A DNA stretch of 64,000 bases from the NCBI GenBank assembly GCA_019633425.1, contig WSUB01000071.1, positions 124,001 to 188,000 on the forward strand, given 5' to 3'. This DNA comes from Tulasnella sp. 424. Lineage: Eukaryota > Basidiomycota > Agaricomycetes > Cantharellales > Tulasnellaceae. A program made the translations under genes and the position numbers. This document shows, piece by piece, positions 13,201 to 25,500 of this stretch. Within the stretch, counting starts at the first letter, position 1; each line of letters begins with the position of its first letter. A model generated the notes under the pieces. The model was not told where the DNA came from. It did not search any database and saw only the letters and a program-made list of their open reading frames with translations.

Positions 13201-16200
13201 GCTGCAGACTCGTAGTTTTGGCTGGATCACGTTGTGTTGAGCTAGCATGCGGATCTTGGGGGCGTTTGAAGGAATTCTGCAGTGACGCCGGGGGTTCCTG
13301 TAAGCGACTACTTCCACCTTGCTGCTCTATACGCCATTGGAAACGACAGTCCGGGTCCTTCAGGAGGTCGTAATATGCCTTGGCTTGGTACCAAAGCATT
13401 GCCAGCGGGTCGGCTGGGTAGACAATTTGCTTGTCGTCCCCCTCCTTAAAGATCGTCGTCCCGTCGGGGAGGAGGACAGGGATGATTTTGGTGGTGGGGA
13501 GTAATGAAAGATCGACGTAGTCCTCCGCTCGCGTTCCGAGTGTACTGAAGTGAATGCGGCGTTTGTTGTGTGCTTTTTCTGAGGCCAAACAGGAGAGGTT
13601 CAAGCGGTGAGCAAAAGCATGGGATCAGCGCATTGGGGAACGTACTGAATGAATCGCTAAGGTACGCCTTGATGTTTTTCTTGATCGCCTCGAGCTCCTT
13701 TGAAGGGGCGGCCCAGATTTTGGGGGGCGGGGTAACCGTAAATCGAACGCCTAACCGCGAAACGGCTCCAGCAGGGCCGTCTGTCGAGCTAACTTGAATA
13801 CGTGGCTCCAACTCTTCTTGCTCTAGAGAAGATTCGTCGAGGTCATCGGTTGAGGCCGTTGGAAGCGGAATTCCCGCATTGGCAACGTCATCGTGTTGCG
13901 CTAGGGATTTGATCAGACCTTGGCACTCAGCGTGGGTTGCGCAGCGAGAGCTCACCATTATAACATTGAGCCAGCCACCGCCGAAAAGCAGGCACGACGA
14001 CATTTGGCCCGAATTGATCTGGACCGTTGAAGAAGTCGGCAACGCCCGAGGGTGCTGGGGAATATGTATCGCTGGGAGGAGGAAAGGTTCGTATCAGTGA
14101 CGTGGTAAAGCGATATAGTCAGGCACGCACTGGTAGACAAGGATCTTCCCTGGGTTGCTGGGGTCAGGCGCGCCCATGAGAATTACCATTGGTACTTGAG
14201 CAAGGTCGCTGAACCGTTTGTTGACAAGATTGACAAATGGGAGGCCAGTAGCAAGGGCGGTGGTTGGATCGACGGGCTTCTCGGACTCTGCTGCCAAATC
14301 ATTCCAAAACTTTTTCTCGGCGGCGGGAAGCTGGTCAAACTTCTGTTTGCGAAATTTTTGTTCCAACTTGAGCCGTGTTCTATTTGCAGCCTTCACACCG
14401 TGGGTCTTCTTGGCCTCGTCGAATACTGCTTCCCATTGGTCCTGGAGGCTGGGTGATTCCGTCAAAGGAGCTGTTTCGCCGGCAACTTGATCGGCATCCG
14501 TTGCTTCTTCCTTCGGCTTCGCCAGCTCCGCTTTCGCCCAGAGATCATGGGGTCTCAGAGGCACCATTGCACCGGTTAGATGCTTCACAACGTCCTTATC
14601 GATATTTTCAACTTTCGTGGGATTTTCGAGAGCGCCTTTGATGCCGCTTATGGCCACGAAGACAACGTTGCGAAGCGCGGCCAAGTACTCTTTTTCCATG
14701 GTGACATCACGGAGTTTGAGGAAATTGGGGTGAAGGTCCGGGAACTCTTGAATTAAGTCTCGAATGATCCGATCGAGCAGGGCTGTGCGACCATCTCGGC
14801 TTGTGTAGAAGTAGTTGTGGAGACGAGGAATGAGCCAGAGGTGTGGGTATTTGTCCAGGCGACCGCGCTCAGTGTGCTTGAAAGCGTCTTGAAAGACTTT
14901 CGGGTATTTTGCACTCTGCTCTTCGTAGTGGGTTTGACGCTCCTTGATCTGAACCTCGGTGAGGTCTTAATAGTGACGTAAGGCTAAGAAATCCATCCAG
15001 ATGGCCTCAAAAACGTACCTTTGTATCTCTCGGTCTTTGCTTCTGGGGTCAACTTTCCAGTCGGTACATGGAGTGGGGTGCTGCGGTGAGGATAGTAGCG
15101 CGTCGCAACTAGTCAACTTGGTCAGAGAACTGGTACACAATCTCAGCGGGTCTACATACAACATCCTTTCCCCGAAGCTTCCAGGACGATCGGCGATCCG
15201 TACTGGTCAGCGGGGTTATTTGAGAGTTGTGACTTGGGCGAATCGACGAGCTCCTCGCTGGCATGTGGGGTTTTGTTATCTGAGTTCGACTTGGAGCTGT
15301 GGGTGACGTTGGCGACATCAGGAAGGATGAGAGGGGGGTTGGTCTTAGGCACAGCAGTACGAGGGAAAGTAAACAATGTCCGTCGTCAGGTGGTAGCGGA
15401 CCGAGAGAGCGAAGATCGGACTCACAACTTTTCTCCTCTTTGCATCCAGAGACTCCGCCATTGCCAGAGGATTTCCGGTCATTTCGGCAGTAGAAACTCC
15501 TTGGAGAGACTGACCATCCAGTTCGTTGAGTTTTCTCTTCTTTTCGGCGGTGGACGCATGGGCAGACTGCCCATTGTGGTAGTTGCCCTCAGCATCTTGA
15601 TCCAGCTCGCCAACGTGCATTCCAGTTTTCGTCTTTTTCTTCTGTTGCTTGTCCAAACCCAGGTCATCTATACCAGCTGGCCTTGGCGATGTGGGATTGT
15701 TGTCAGCGGCGTCCTCCTGCGGGCTTGGCGACGGCGAACGTTTTCATTTAGAGTCTTTGTGACGGTCTGCCCCAGTCAAGATTCAAACGGTCAGAGCCAG
15801 TCGATCAAAAAGCCTGCAAGATATTTACATACCACTCCCTGAGTTCTCCAAGGTCTCAGATTCTTTCAGCGCCTTTTTTGCCTCTTTCTCCAGCCTTTTT
15901 TTCTCTCTCTTTCGCTCTTCCTTTCGCCTTCGCTTCTCTTCCTTTCGTTTTTGCTTCTCTTCCCTTCGCTTTTGCTTCTCTTCCTTTTCTTGTACAGCGT
16001 CATTATCTAGAGAAGTCTCTTGAATAATTACGGAGTTTGCAACGATGGAGAGAAGACGTACCTTCGGTGCTCTCACCCAAACCTCGATTTTCTGGTGGGG
16101 GTTGGTTAAGCGCAGACAATGTCTACAGAGACGCGTCAGGAGTGGAACCGGCATTGTGAAAGTCGGACCTACGTTGTTCGAGCTGGCTGCTTCTGCTTGA

Positions 16201-16429
16201 GCGTTTCCTGGGACGGCAGTAGCACAGCCAGTCTCCACAGTTTCCGTACGTGCCTATCATAAGGTTTGGAGAGGAGGGAAAGGGACGTGTTGAACGGTAT
16301 TGGACGAGTCGCAAAAATGCGAAGGGCAAAATGAGGAAAAAAACGTACCTTGGAATTTTCCTCAAGATGAGGAGCACCGACATTATGCACATCGAGCTGT
16401 GCGGTCCTTGAGGGGGGTACGTTTGCCAT
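10249..16429 (-). CDS. Large multi-exon fungal protein of unknown function
   Basis: I do not recognise the family. Exons on the minus strand: 16429-16349, 16253-16169, 16091-16062, 16006-15833, an unresolved junction, an exon ending at 15427, then 15343-15160, 15108-15019, 14965-14131, 14071-13956, 13918-13646, 13578-12749, 12699-12553, 12495-11992, 11933-11573, 11506-10616 and 10550-10249 (stop TGA). From 15343 on, all phases agree over 4,533 coding bases (1,510 aa); the whole is near 1,700 aa. The N-terminal part is a Lys/Glu-rich, probably coiled-coil segment (15850-16000). The middle is globular (LDKYPHLWLIPRLHNYFYTS). There is a Pro/Ser/Gln-rich linker (12800-13300), a helical region, and a very basic Ser/Thr-rich tail (PKKATATKDAKTTKK). 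No membrane segment or signal peptide is seen. The basic ends would suit a nuclear protein. The start ATG at 16429 is the first one that splices cleanly. It could be two genes split near 15700. Confidence 0.65.
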
Positions 16430-18267
16430 CGGGTCACTTGACGTATGGGCGATGAAGCAGTGGGCAATTGGGTCAATGGGAATCAGGAGGGCAAGCGATC
16501 TGAAGTATGGGTGTCAGTTGGAAGACGAATTGTGAAGGCACGAAAGGACACCAAGTTGGGGCTCCGAACGGAGAATCGGCTGTAAGCGGACATAACGTGA
16601 CTTAGACCCAGAGTGAACGAAATACAGTAGAATTGAAACCCTCGCTTAGACTGAAGGAGACCCGTGAACGCTCATTATAAGCAAAGGGCCAGGTTGCGCT
16701 CGCCTCGGGCATTCTTGGGAGTGAACGGCAGACCGGCAGATGAAGCGCTGGGGTTTCAAGTGAGATGAATGGAGGATACACGCACGTACCAGACCAACCT
16801 TCCGTAAATCAACATCTCTTACTAGAATACTGTAGGTTTCAACTGCCTATAGGTTGTCCCTTGCATGATCGTAGGTTCAAATATGTTTGACTTTTCGAAA
16901 GAGCGAACGTTACTCCGTCAATCGCTCACCGAAGCACGGAACTACGGAGCTGGGAAGCTTTACGGACTTTGTGCGGGTGCCCTTCTCTCATCAAACTTCG
17001 GTATTGTGGACAAAGTTGAAGGCGCAGTGAGCTGAATCCAACTATTCAGGATACTAACCATGGGGGGTATATGAGGGCGAAACGATTTCGCTAAGGCTGA
17101 AGCAACACAAACCCGCGCTGAGTACCATTTGACGAATTCGAGTGACATCAAGTGTAGCTTCCACCACGTAGACTATGCGGGAGGTCTAGCATCTTGAGAA
17201 TGTCCTTAGGTCGGTATATTGGAGCTGAATCGAGCAAGAGGATTGTGAATGGTTCCCGATCCAGTCGCTGCTCTCCCTCGAGAACGTCATGAACGCAAGG
17301 CATAATTGCATCCCGGAACATGGCTTGACAAGCGTTCAGAACTCCAAGTAATAACTCATGGTGTCGGATGCGTACAGGCAATAGAAGCAAAGAGATGCTC
17401 CATATCTCCCCAAAGTCACACATTCGAAGCTGCTGCAGGGCGGTTTCAAGGATCAGATGCCCCACCCGACCACCACAGGCCCTCGGCTGGGCAGCTAGGC
17501 TCACCCCAAACAAAGTGGGAAGAGCAATGACCTTGAATAAGATCTCCTGCGACGTTTGGATGGGTCAGTATGTGCATGTCTGGAGGTTGCAATCCGTCGA
17601 GCCCGTGCGGGGCGCTATCCCCAAAACGTCTGAATCTTACTTCAAGCGCAAATCAACCATCCCGCGTCAAAAATCTCGGCCTTCTGATGGCCGAGCATCC
17701 TTACATCATGCTCTGCCTTGAGGTAACCTCGGTGTCGGGTGGACCTTGCCCTCCGACTTTGTGTGAGTCGCTTGAAATGGCACGCAGCATCTGAATAGAG
17801 CTCTGAGAGATAGGGAACAAGCTTCCCTGTCTTCCCCTATTACATAAAACTTGTTCTTTCTGCCGCTTCCAGGTTGAGGACCTGATTTCAAGGTGGGCTT
17901 GGCGTTTGCCGCTACTGGTGTGACCCAATATCTTGAATGCTTTTGCCTTCATTCGACGAATGGAAATCAGATTCCAAACTAAACTCACTCAAGCAGTGAA
18001 AGATGACCGAAGATGAATCAGGGGTTGTTCCATTCACCGGTTATCGCGATTGATGACTGACGTGGCTGTCGAGTTCAGAGGGTGCCTGAATAGGTAATCA
18101 GCAACTTGGTCCCTTCCCATTTTGGGGTGCAGCCAACAGCACCACACCCTTTCACCTCGCGTTCTTCTACCCCGAAAAACCAAGAGCCATGAGGCTCTGG
18201 CGAGGATGAGAAGCTTAAAGGAAATGCGATGCGACGCTTGAGCAGCTAGCTCCAGTAACCTGCCCCA
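16430..18267. other. Intergenic region, no supported gene
   Basis: About 1.8 kb between two divergently transcribed genes, so both promoters should lie here. The only frame of note is a minus-strand frame of 121 codons (17513-17148). It has no recognisable domain, partner exon or paralogue in the window, so I do not call it. No clear tandem repeat is seen. Confidence 0.5.
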
Positions 18268-19519
18268 ATGCACCAGATCCCCTCAACGCCCAGACGTAGT
18301 GGCCCTGCTCCCCCTCGAACTCCCAGTACTCCTTTGCACCAGACTGGCGCAGCCTTTGCAGCCGTATCCAATGCAATCCATAGCTCCAGCCATGCCACCT
18401 TTTCTCGCTCTCACTCGATGACCGGTGGAGTACCCTCCTCCCAGAACCCATCGCCCCGTTCTTCTCAATCGCACTCCAACGCACTTGCCGTCTATCGCCC
18501 GCTGCCAAGCACACCGGAGGCTCGTCCGATAATTGCCGGTCTCATGGCTTTTCAAGCTCTGACTGCCAACCGAAAACGTATCCAGCGTGACTCCAGCGGA
18601 ATCTATGCGATCGATTGGGAGTGGTATATAAAGGATCTGGGGAAGCGGAAGCATGCCTTCACTCAAATCACAGATGTGCTTTTTGCCTTGGTATGTAGTG
18701 TTTTTGCTCCGTCGCTTGCCATTTCGCTTTGGGCTGATGGCATCCCCCTCACACAAGTGCTCGTACCTCGAGCTCACCACCGACGCAACAGTCATCCTTT
18801 ACTGTGCCCGTGCTGAACGCAGTCCTACCGATCTTACGATTGGGCGAAGTGAAGCCATTTATGCCAATTGTCGAGGTCGTGAAGGTCCCACTGGCGCCCA
18901 CCTGTATAATAGCACGGTTCAAGCAGCACGCGCCTTCGCCGACACCCTTTCTGCCGAGTGGTATTCCCGCCAGTCTGCATATGATTCAGCAGCTCGTCAA
19001 GCCGTCAAAAAGAGCATCGACAGGCATGAGAAGTTTCATCCGACAGGCGACTACCCAGCTCTCTGTCGCATCGATAGCGACGCGGCCGACCTATTCGTTG
19101 ACGCCCTTTGCGACTTTGACTGGTCCTCCCTTGGGCTTGACGCTCCTCGCTGTGCCGCACCGATTGCATTTCCTTCTTATGGATCCGTCCCGGTTGACCC
19201 TCTCGCTATCCAGTCTACTCGCTTGAACGTCTCTACCTCCACAACGCTCAGTTCGGTAGAGGCTTATGCTGACGAGGAGCATCCTCATCCTGAGCCAAGG
19301 TCGTCAGCCTCAAGCTTCCCCATCAGGCGGTGCGCGACTCCCGCAGAGCTGGAATATATGCAGGGGTGTGGCCTCAGCGAGCTGCAGCAGGCTCAGATCC
19401 GTCTAGCTGTCTGGGAGGAGGACCCTAACGACTGGCACGACGTCTTCCGGTCAATTATCGGTGACAAACCGTCTGTAGTTTATGGGACGCTCGGAATGTT
19501 TAGCCGACCTGGCATGTAG
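18268..19519 (+). CDS. Unknown protein next to TET/JBP and KDZ genes, possible transposon cargo
   Basis: Two exons, 18268-18690 and 18758-19519, joined by a 67-nt GT-AG intron in phase 0, give 394 aa ending at a TAG. The first ~90 residues are Ser/Pro/Thr-rich and low in complexity (STPRRSGPAPPRTPSTPLHQ). From about residue 90 the protein becomes ordered (AGLMAFQALTANRKRIQRDS, then IDWEWYIKDLGKRKHAF), with acidic and Ser-rich stretches and a final ordered block rich in Trp and Asp (LAVWEEDPNDWHDVFRSIIG). I do not recognise the family and see no catalytic motif. It lies just upstream of the TET/JBP-type gene in the same direction. It may be element cargo or an unrelated host gene; position is the only argument. 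Confidence 0.6.
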
Positions 19520-19700
19520 TTGACCCGCTTCGTTGTTATTTCCTCGAAATGTACATACAAAAATAAAAAGCAAATCATTCTGTTCCATTCACCAGTTTGT
19601 GCGCCCTTGAGCAAAGTCGCTTCAAAACGTTATTTGCCGGCATGACAATACGAGGTCCGGGGACCTTGATTTGCGGCCGGTTTCTCCGTCTTTCTTCAAA

Positions 19701-20035
19701 ACACCGGTGGCAAAGTCAAAACAAAAACCCAAAACAAACACCCGTGACAGGGGCAAAAATAGAGACGGACGGACGCAAAGCGACGGAACAACACCGGCAG
19801 CAAAGTCAAAAACAAAAACAAAACAAACTGGACTGGGGCAAAAGGAGAGACCGACGGCCGCAAAGCAATAGAACAATACCGGCGAGAAAGGCAAAGACAA
19901 AAAACAAAACGCAAAACAAACTTGACAGGGGCAAAAAAAAAGAGTGGAGCAACGGATCAACACCGGCGGCAAAGGCAAAGGCAAAACGCAAAACGCAAAA
20001 CAAACCCCTTAACAGGGGCAAAGGCACCATGCCCT
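19701..20035 (+). repeat. A/C/G-rich tandem repeat, unit 84-90 bp
   Basis: Four units begin with (A)ATACCGG or ACACCGG at about 19701, 19791, 19875 and 19960, spacings of 90, 84 and 85 bp. Each contains GGCAAAG, an AAAACAAAAC-rich run and a GACAGGGGCAAAA or related phrase, and almost no T on the plus strand. Long frames on both strands here are by-products of the skewed composition. It separates the unknown gene from the TET/JBP gene. Confidence 0.7.
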
Positions 20036-20427
20036 CCTTTTATTAGCGCAAGTTGGAGCTTCTCTCCCCCATCCATCTTCGTCCCCTCCCAGTCCTCCCA
20101 TCCCCCTTCCACACAAGCCTGAGGGCCCCGCCGGGCTCGCTTGATTGTATCCCCTCGACCTCGCAAGCTCTCGCCTCCCTCCCCACGCAACCCAATCGCT
20201 CTGACTCCCCTACCCGAGCAACGCTCCCTTCGACCTGTGGCCTCGCTCGAGAATCTTGTTCTCGACTGCACGAACTCCAAGCTCCAGGCTCCCCTCCGTC
20301 TCTACAGCTCCCCATCACCCCCTTCCCCCATCCCCTTCTGACCTTGCGGACCCCGCCGGGCTAGCTTGGTTGACCGAGAGATCCTTCCCCTCCGTCGCAT
20401 CTCGCAGAACGGCCAAGCTCCCCAGCG

Positions 20428-22414
20428 ATGCCAGCCCACCAGGTGCGTCCTCGTCTCCCAGCCGTGCCGCATATCGGATAAGCAGGCTCACAGCCCGCTT
20501 ACCTATAGGATAAGTTGGCCTGCAGGAAGGCCGACTGCCGTTTTCTTGATCTGGTCCAGAAGGCTGAGCGTGAACTCGCTTTGTTGGACCTGCAGCTTGT
20601 CGACGACGCTGAGGACGCTGCGTTTCTTGGCTCCAACCTCTCTCTAAGGCAAACCGAAGACGTCTCGAGAGTTGAAACGTGTGAGTTCATGTTTCGAGAC
20701 TTGATTCCTGTATGTGCATGCTCATGTAGGTCTCCCAGCGGTCGAGGTTCCGACGGATAGGGAGTTTGACCCGGCAGAGCGTGCGTAGCTCCTTTTCTTC
20801 ATACTCGCAATTACATATATGTACTAACGATGGACTCCCATTGCAGCCTCTGCAAGTTTGGGCGACCTCAAGCGCAAGCGGGAGGAAGCGGATGTGTCCC
20901 CCGCTCTTCCGTCGTTTGAGGCGTCCAGCGAGAAGATTCCGTCGCCTGGTACGTATGTGCGCTTTCAGTATACCCCATGTTTGACTCATCCCCTATAACC
21001 GCAGGCTCTTCGGAGAACGTACCCCTCACACGTCAGCAGCGTCGCAACCGCCTGCGCCGTGGAGATCGCAAAGCCAAAGCAGCCTCCGTCCAGTCCAAGC
21101 GACGTGCTTTGTATCGCAAGGCAGAGCTGGTCGCCTTAGAACTGGACCCAACATCGCTTCCTCATTCCTCGCAAGGCTACATCGGTCCGACTGCTAGCCC
21201 CAAATCTGAATCCGTGGCTGAAGACGAGTCCGTCCATGAGGGTCCCCTCCCTGCCGGTGTAGACTACCTCTCACACCCTCGACTCCTGAATTTGGTACGG
21301 TCTGGCTATAGCGTGGTCCCATCGTCTACCGAGTACGCTCTGTTCTATTCGTTTGCTTTACCAGCCTCTAACTTGTTCGGTTATTTCATCTCCAGACCTA
21401 GCCTTTTCCTGGATCAGGATAACCGCATTATTGGCTGGAGGGTAGGAATCATGGGTGGGGCAGGCAACGAGGCCCGATGGGACGAACAGAATGCGGATCT
21501 CACTGCCAGTCTTGAAACCCTGGCCCGGAATATGGAAAACCGCCAGGCTTCTGCCCCCGGAGTCCCTCGAGGAGAGCACAGCTGGGCACACTGGGGCTAT
21601 TCGTATGGCGGTGGTGAAAGGGTAAGTCCGCTCTCATGACTTTGAGGTATCTCGATGCCGCTCATGCGGACCTTCCCTCAACTGCAGCGCCCAACTAGCA
21701 GGCAGCAGACGAAGCAAGAGCGCACATGGTGGGGGCACTTTTTGGACCAACCTGCCTACATCAATACCACGCAAACAATTCTCGGTTCGTCCTTCTCTAT
21801 CGCCGATCTTAGCCTGCTCTAACGCCTTCTCCCTACTAGACAGCTGGAAAACCTGGGCTCCCAATGTTCTCAGCGACTATACGCAATGTCATCAAGATAT
21901 ACTTGAGAGACTACCCACCCTCGACCGGGTCCATGGCGCCGATCCCGACAGCATCCTACCCTTCGCCTCCCTTACTGCCAACCTTGGCCCCCAAACCGTC
22001 TGTCAGGCGCATCGCGACATCAAGAACAAAGCGTCAGGTGGCATATGCGGCATCAAGACTCTTGGTCCCTACAACTGGCAACTTGGAGGTCACATCGTCC
22101 TGCACGAGTTGGGCCTTGTAGTGGAGATGCGTCCGGGGGATATTATATTTTTTCCTTCGGCAGTCATCACCCACGAGACCATTCCCGTCAGCCCTGATGA
22201 AAAGCGATACTCGCTTGTTTGGTATTCAGCAGGTGGGCTCTTTCGATGGTGCGATGCGGATTTCCAGTCCCTCCGAAATTGGGCGACACAGGACCCCACG
22301 GCTTACAACGCCCACCAGGAAAAGGGAGAGACACGTTGGACTAACGGATGGAAAAACTTTTCTACCTTGTCTGAACTTGTCGTTCAAAGTGAACGCATTT
22401 CTGCCGCACTTTAG
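20428..22414 (+). CDS. TET/JBP-type 2-oxoglutarate/Fe(II) dioxygenase, KDZ-transposon associated
   Basis: Exons 20428-20442, 20509-20680, 20730-20780, 20847-20948, 21005-21621, 21688-21784 and 21840-22414 are phase-consistent and give 542 aa (shorter if 21304-21395, which has possible internal splice sites, is an intron). The C-terminal double-stranded beta-helix has all the expected iron and cofactor residues: the HxD of AHRDIKN (His ~409, Asp ~411), the distal His in VITHETIPV (~463) and an Arg in EKRYSLVWYSAGGLFRW (~474). The block GGHIVLHELGLVVEMRPGD and the GGLFRW ending are typical of the fungal TET/JBP expansion, described as linked to KDZ transposons. Family members oxidise 5-methylcytosine or thymine in DNA. 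The N-terminal half is basic (RQQRRNRLRRGDRKAKAA) and probably binds DNA or localises to the nucleus. The start follows from a 15-nt first exon and is the least certain part. The stop lies 98 bp from the end of the convergent KDZ transposase. Confidence 0.85.
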
Positions 22415-22512
22415 ATCGCCATCGGTTGTATCTCTGTACATTCATATTCGTTCTTCTTGTTTCGATATTATTTTCAACAAATATATATCCACCTGACCAG
22501 CCCTCCTGTGTC

Positions 22513-25500
22513 TCAGTACGCATCGTCCACTTCCATTCCGATTGAACCAGAAACCGCTTCTTCACCTATGGTCTCCAACCTGGGTTCCAGTTGGGCACCA
22601 ACTGGGGCCATATTCGACTCGCTTCCCCCATCGTCCGGCTCAAGTTCTTCAAATTTTGTTCTCGCCTCTTTACCAAGGGTCTGGAAGACGGCCGCTTTCT
22701 TCAGCACGTAAGCACGAAACCCATTGCGAACCTGCAAGGGTAAATGGGACGGGGGCCGCTTTCCACCCCAGGAGACCGCATGATAGCCAAACGTCGCGCC
22801 AATTCTTCGCAACTCTTCGTACAGAAGCACCCGCTCTTCCCACCAACGGTCTCGAGCGGCCCTTGCATGGACCCATGAGAGCCTTAGCACTGGAAAAGTG
22901 GGGACTTGATCAGGCACGGGGCTTGTTAAAAGAAAAGAATGGCAAAACGGTATCCCACCTTCGTGCTCCCAATTTTCAATAGCCTCCTGGACTTCGGCTA
23001 CGGAGGCTCCAGGAGATACCACCTTACCCACTGAACGCCATATCCATGGGAGCTCCTCAGACTGGTTCCCATACTCCCTGTTCTCGAGGAAGTCCTTCAG
23101 GTTTCGCACGTCGCTATCGCGAAGCTCCTGCAAGCCGGCTGCTGGGCTCCCATCGTCTGCCGTCACACCAAGCTTTGCCATTGCCCTCCAGTTGCGCTGA
23201 TAACCGTGCTTGTGTCGTTTCACCACCTGGGCAGCGCGTTTGATTGATGCCTCCGATCTGGTATTCTGGGTGTGACCTCGCGAATGGGTTTTCTTTACTT
23301 GGACAAGTAGACTCCGGAGCCCAAGTGCATCCTTGAGGGCGCTGATATGGTCATGAGCATTTCCTACCCGAAGCTCACCCTCCTTGGTTGCAAGTTCATC
23401 CAGTCCGTATGCATGCCTCTCGGACCGGGCAAACTGAGAAGGGAGATATAAATCTTGCGAGGTGGGGTCTTGCGATCGTGTAATCAGAGCTGCTGGCAGG
23501 CTTGGGCAAACTATTGCTAGGGCTGACAAGTGTTCTTCGCATCTGCGTCGGAGAGCATCCAAACTGCGAAGATGCTGAGTGCGGCGTTTGTCTGCCCCGC
23601 CTGTGCCTTCAGCTATGAATTCGTCGAGGTTGCGGTTACGAAGTTGATATCTAAAAAAAGGCAGATGAGTTAGAAAGTAGAAGGATGCATAAAACCGTGC
23701 AAGATAATACAGACTGAAGATCTTCGAGTTCCATCGCGTTGCTGAGAAATAGGGCCCCGGATCTCTGATTTTCCGGCCAGCCCACGGAGGAATGATCTTC
23801 CATGCGTGATAATGTTTCCTCGTCTTCGGCCTTCTTCAAAGCTAGAAGGACATTCGCTCTGGATGGACCTATGGTTAAGGGCAGAATTAGATCAGTGTCT
23901 TCATATTGATAGGCCCATTCGAACCTTTGGCAACTTGAGCGGCATACTGCTCGTTGCTCCGTTTTGCGGCCTCCCCAGTCAGCATCTTCACTCTCTCCTC
24001 CCCAATGCTCTCCTCAATACTACGTAGCTCTGCCCTTTTTGATTCGAGCATTTGGAGAGCAACGAAATACGCTGCTGTGACACGACGGGCTTTATCAAGG
24101 AGTAGGTTGATAAGTCCGAGGCTCAAATAATACGTCTCCCAATTACTCGTACCTTCCCCGCAGAGTTTCTTCCAGTTATAGTCATTGAAGACATCTGTAA
24201 GTGCATCACGACGATGCCCATGTGTCATTTCGCGAGTTGCGTATTGGTGGGCGTTCATTACAGCCCAGATGGTCTCAACGCCTTCACCAGCGGTCCGACC
24301 AACCAGGGGGGTATACCGAAGATTATTGGCAAGGACACAGGGTAAAGTGTGACCTAATACATGCCAAGAGGGAACTTTGATGCAGAAATCGGGGGGGAAA
24401 TCGGATGGAGCGATTAAGACATCACTAGGAAGCGACCCCCGAGCAATTGCGTCAGTCTCGACTTCAGGGCCAAGGAGGGAACGAGTGACTCTTTCTTGAA
24501 ACTTTATCCCATATTTGCATCCTATGTCGTAGGTGTGGATGTGGCGCTGCTGAGGATGCTGCTGCCGAAGCACTGACGCGAAAGCCACGTCAACGTATGC
24601 AAATCTAGTCCATGTGTATTGGATACAAAGAGGGTCGGTCAATAAGATCATCATAGGCTGTGGCACAGTGAAATACATACCTTTCCCCTTTATCCAGATC
24701 AACCGTGCCATTGGGTTGAATAAATGAATGGCGACCGCAGCTAACCATTGCGACGCCAGAGACAGACTTTCCTGATTTCTGCGCCCATCGTGAGGGATCC
24801 CCGGCTTTAAAGCTGCTACAGCTTGCTTTCAGCGACTGCAAAGTTAGAGATAATCTTAAGTTCGACAAATGGGGAAGCTCCCATCTGCAATAGCCATAAG
24901 CTTACCCGTTCATGATCCTCGACTTTGGCCCCCTTCCCCACAATATAGTCCTCCAACTCCCCATCATCTACCCAGAAACCGGAATTTCCTGTTAATGGGG
25001 CGTCCTTTCCAATCCCTTTGTTATTGCGCTGAAGGTGGAAGTTCCCATCTATCGCTAACATTGAGCTATATTTAAGACGACTGGGTTTCCCATTGGGGCG
25101 TTAGACCGCACGTGCCTTCCCCACAGATGGCATGCACATACGCAAGTGGCTCATCCATCCAGTTTTCTGGAAGGTTGACGCCTGGAGCTGGGCACGTCGG
25201 GCATCCAACAACCAGCCCGCCGCGTGGAATCGCAAGCTCAAGGTGGCCAGATCGCATGACCATTCGGAGCGCCCCCCACAGTAGTTTGGTCCGCCGAAAC
25301 TGAGGGTATATAACCTTAACACCAATTGCGTTGCAAAGCTAGTCAGCGCATGCCAGCGGATTTAAAATGGGAAATTGAAGACACATCCATACTTACTGGA
25401 ACGGCAAGCGGGTTCACATTATTTGTCCAACGCCGGATAACCTCGTAAAAGTCCCATACAGACTCCTTCCCTCCAAAGTTATGTAGCTGAGAAAGCTTGA

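Noticed and set aside
16006..16238. Unspliced reading of the N-terminal region of the unknown minus-strand gene
   Set aside because: Two short introns (16168-16092 and 16061-16007) with good borders give a phase-consistent chain into the Lys/Glu coil, which explains the region better.
17148..17513. 121-codon minus-strand frame MFGVSLAAQPRACGG and onward
   Set aside because: No recognisable domain, no paralogue here, and no clear exon partners; chance cannot be excluded.
19597..20122. Lys/Gln-rich and Phe/Cys-rich frames on both strands
   Set aside because: They come from the T-poor tandem repeat and its complement, not from a gene.
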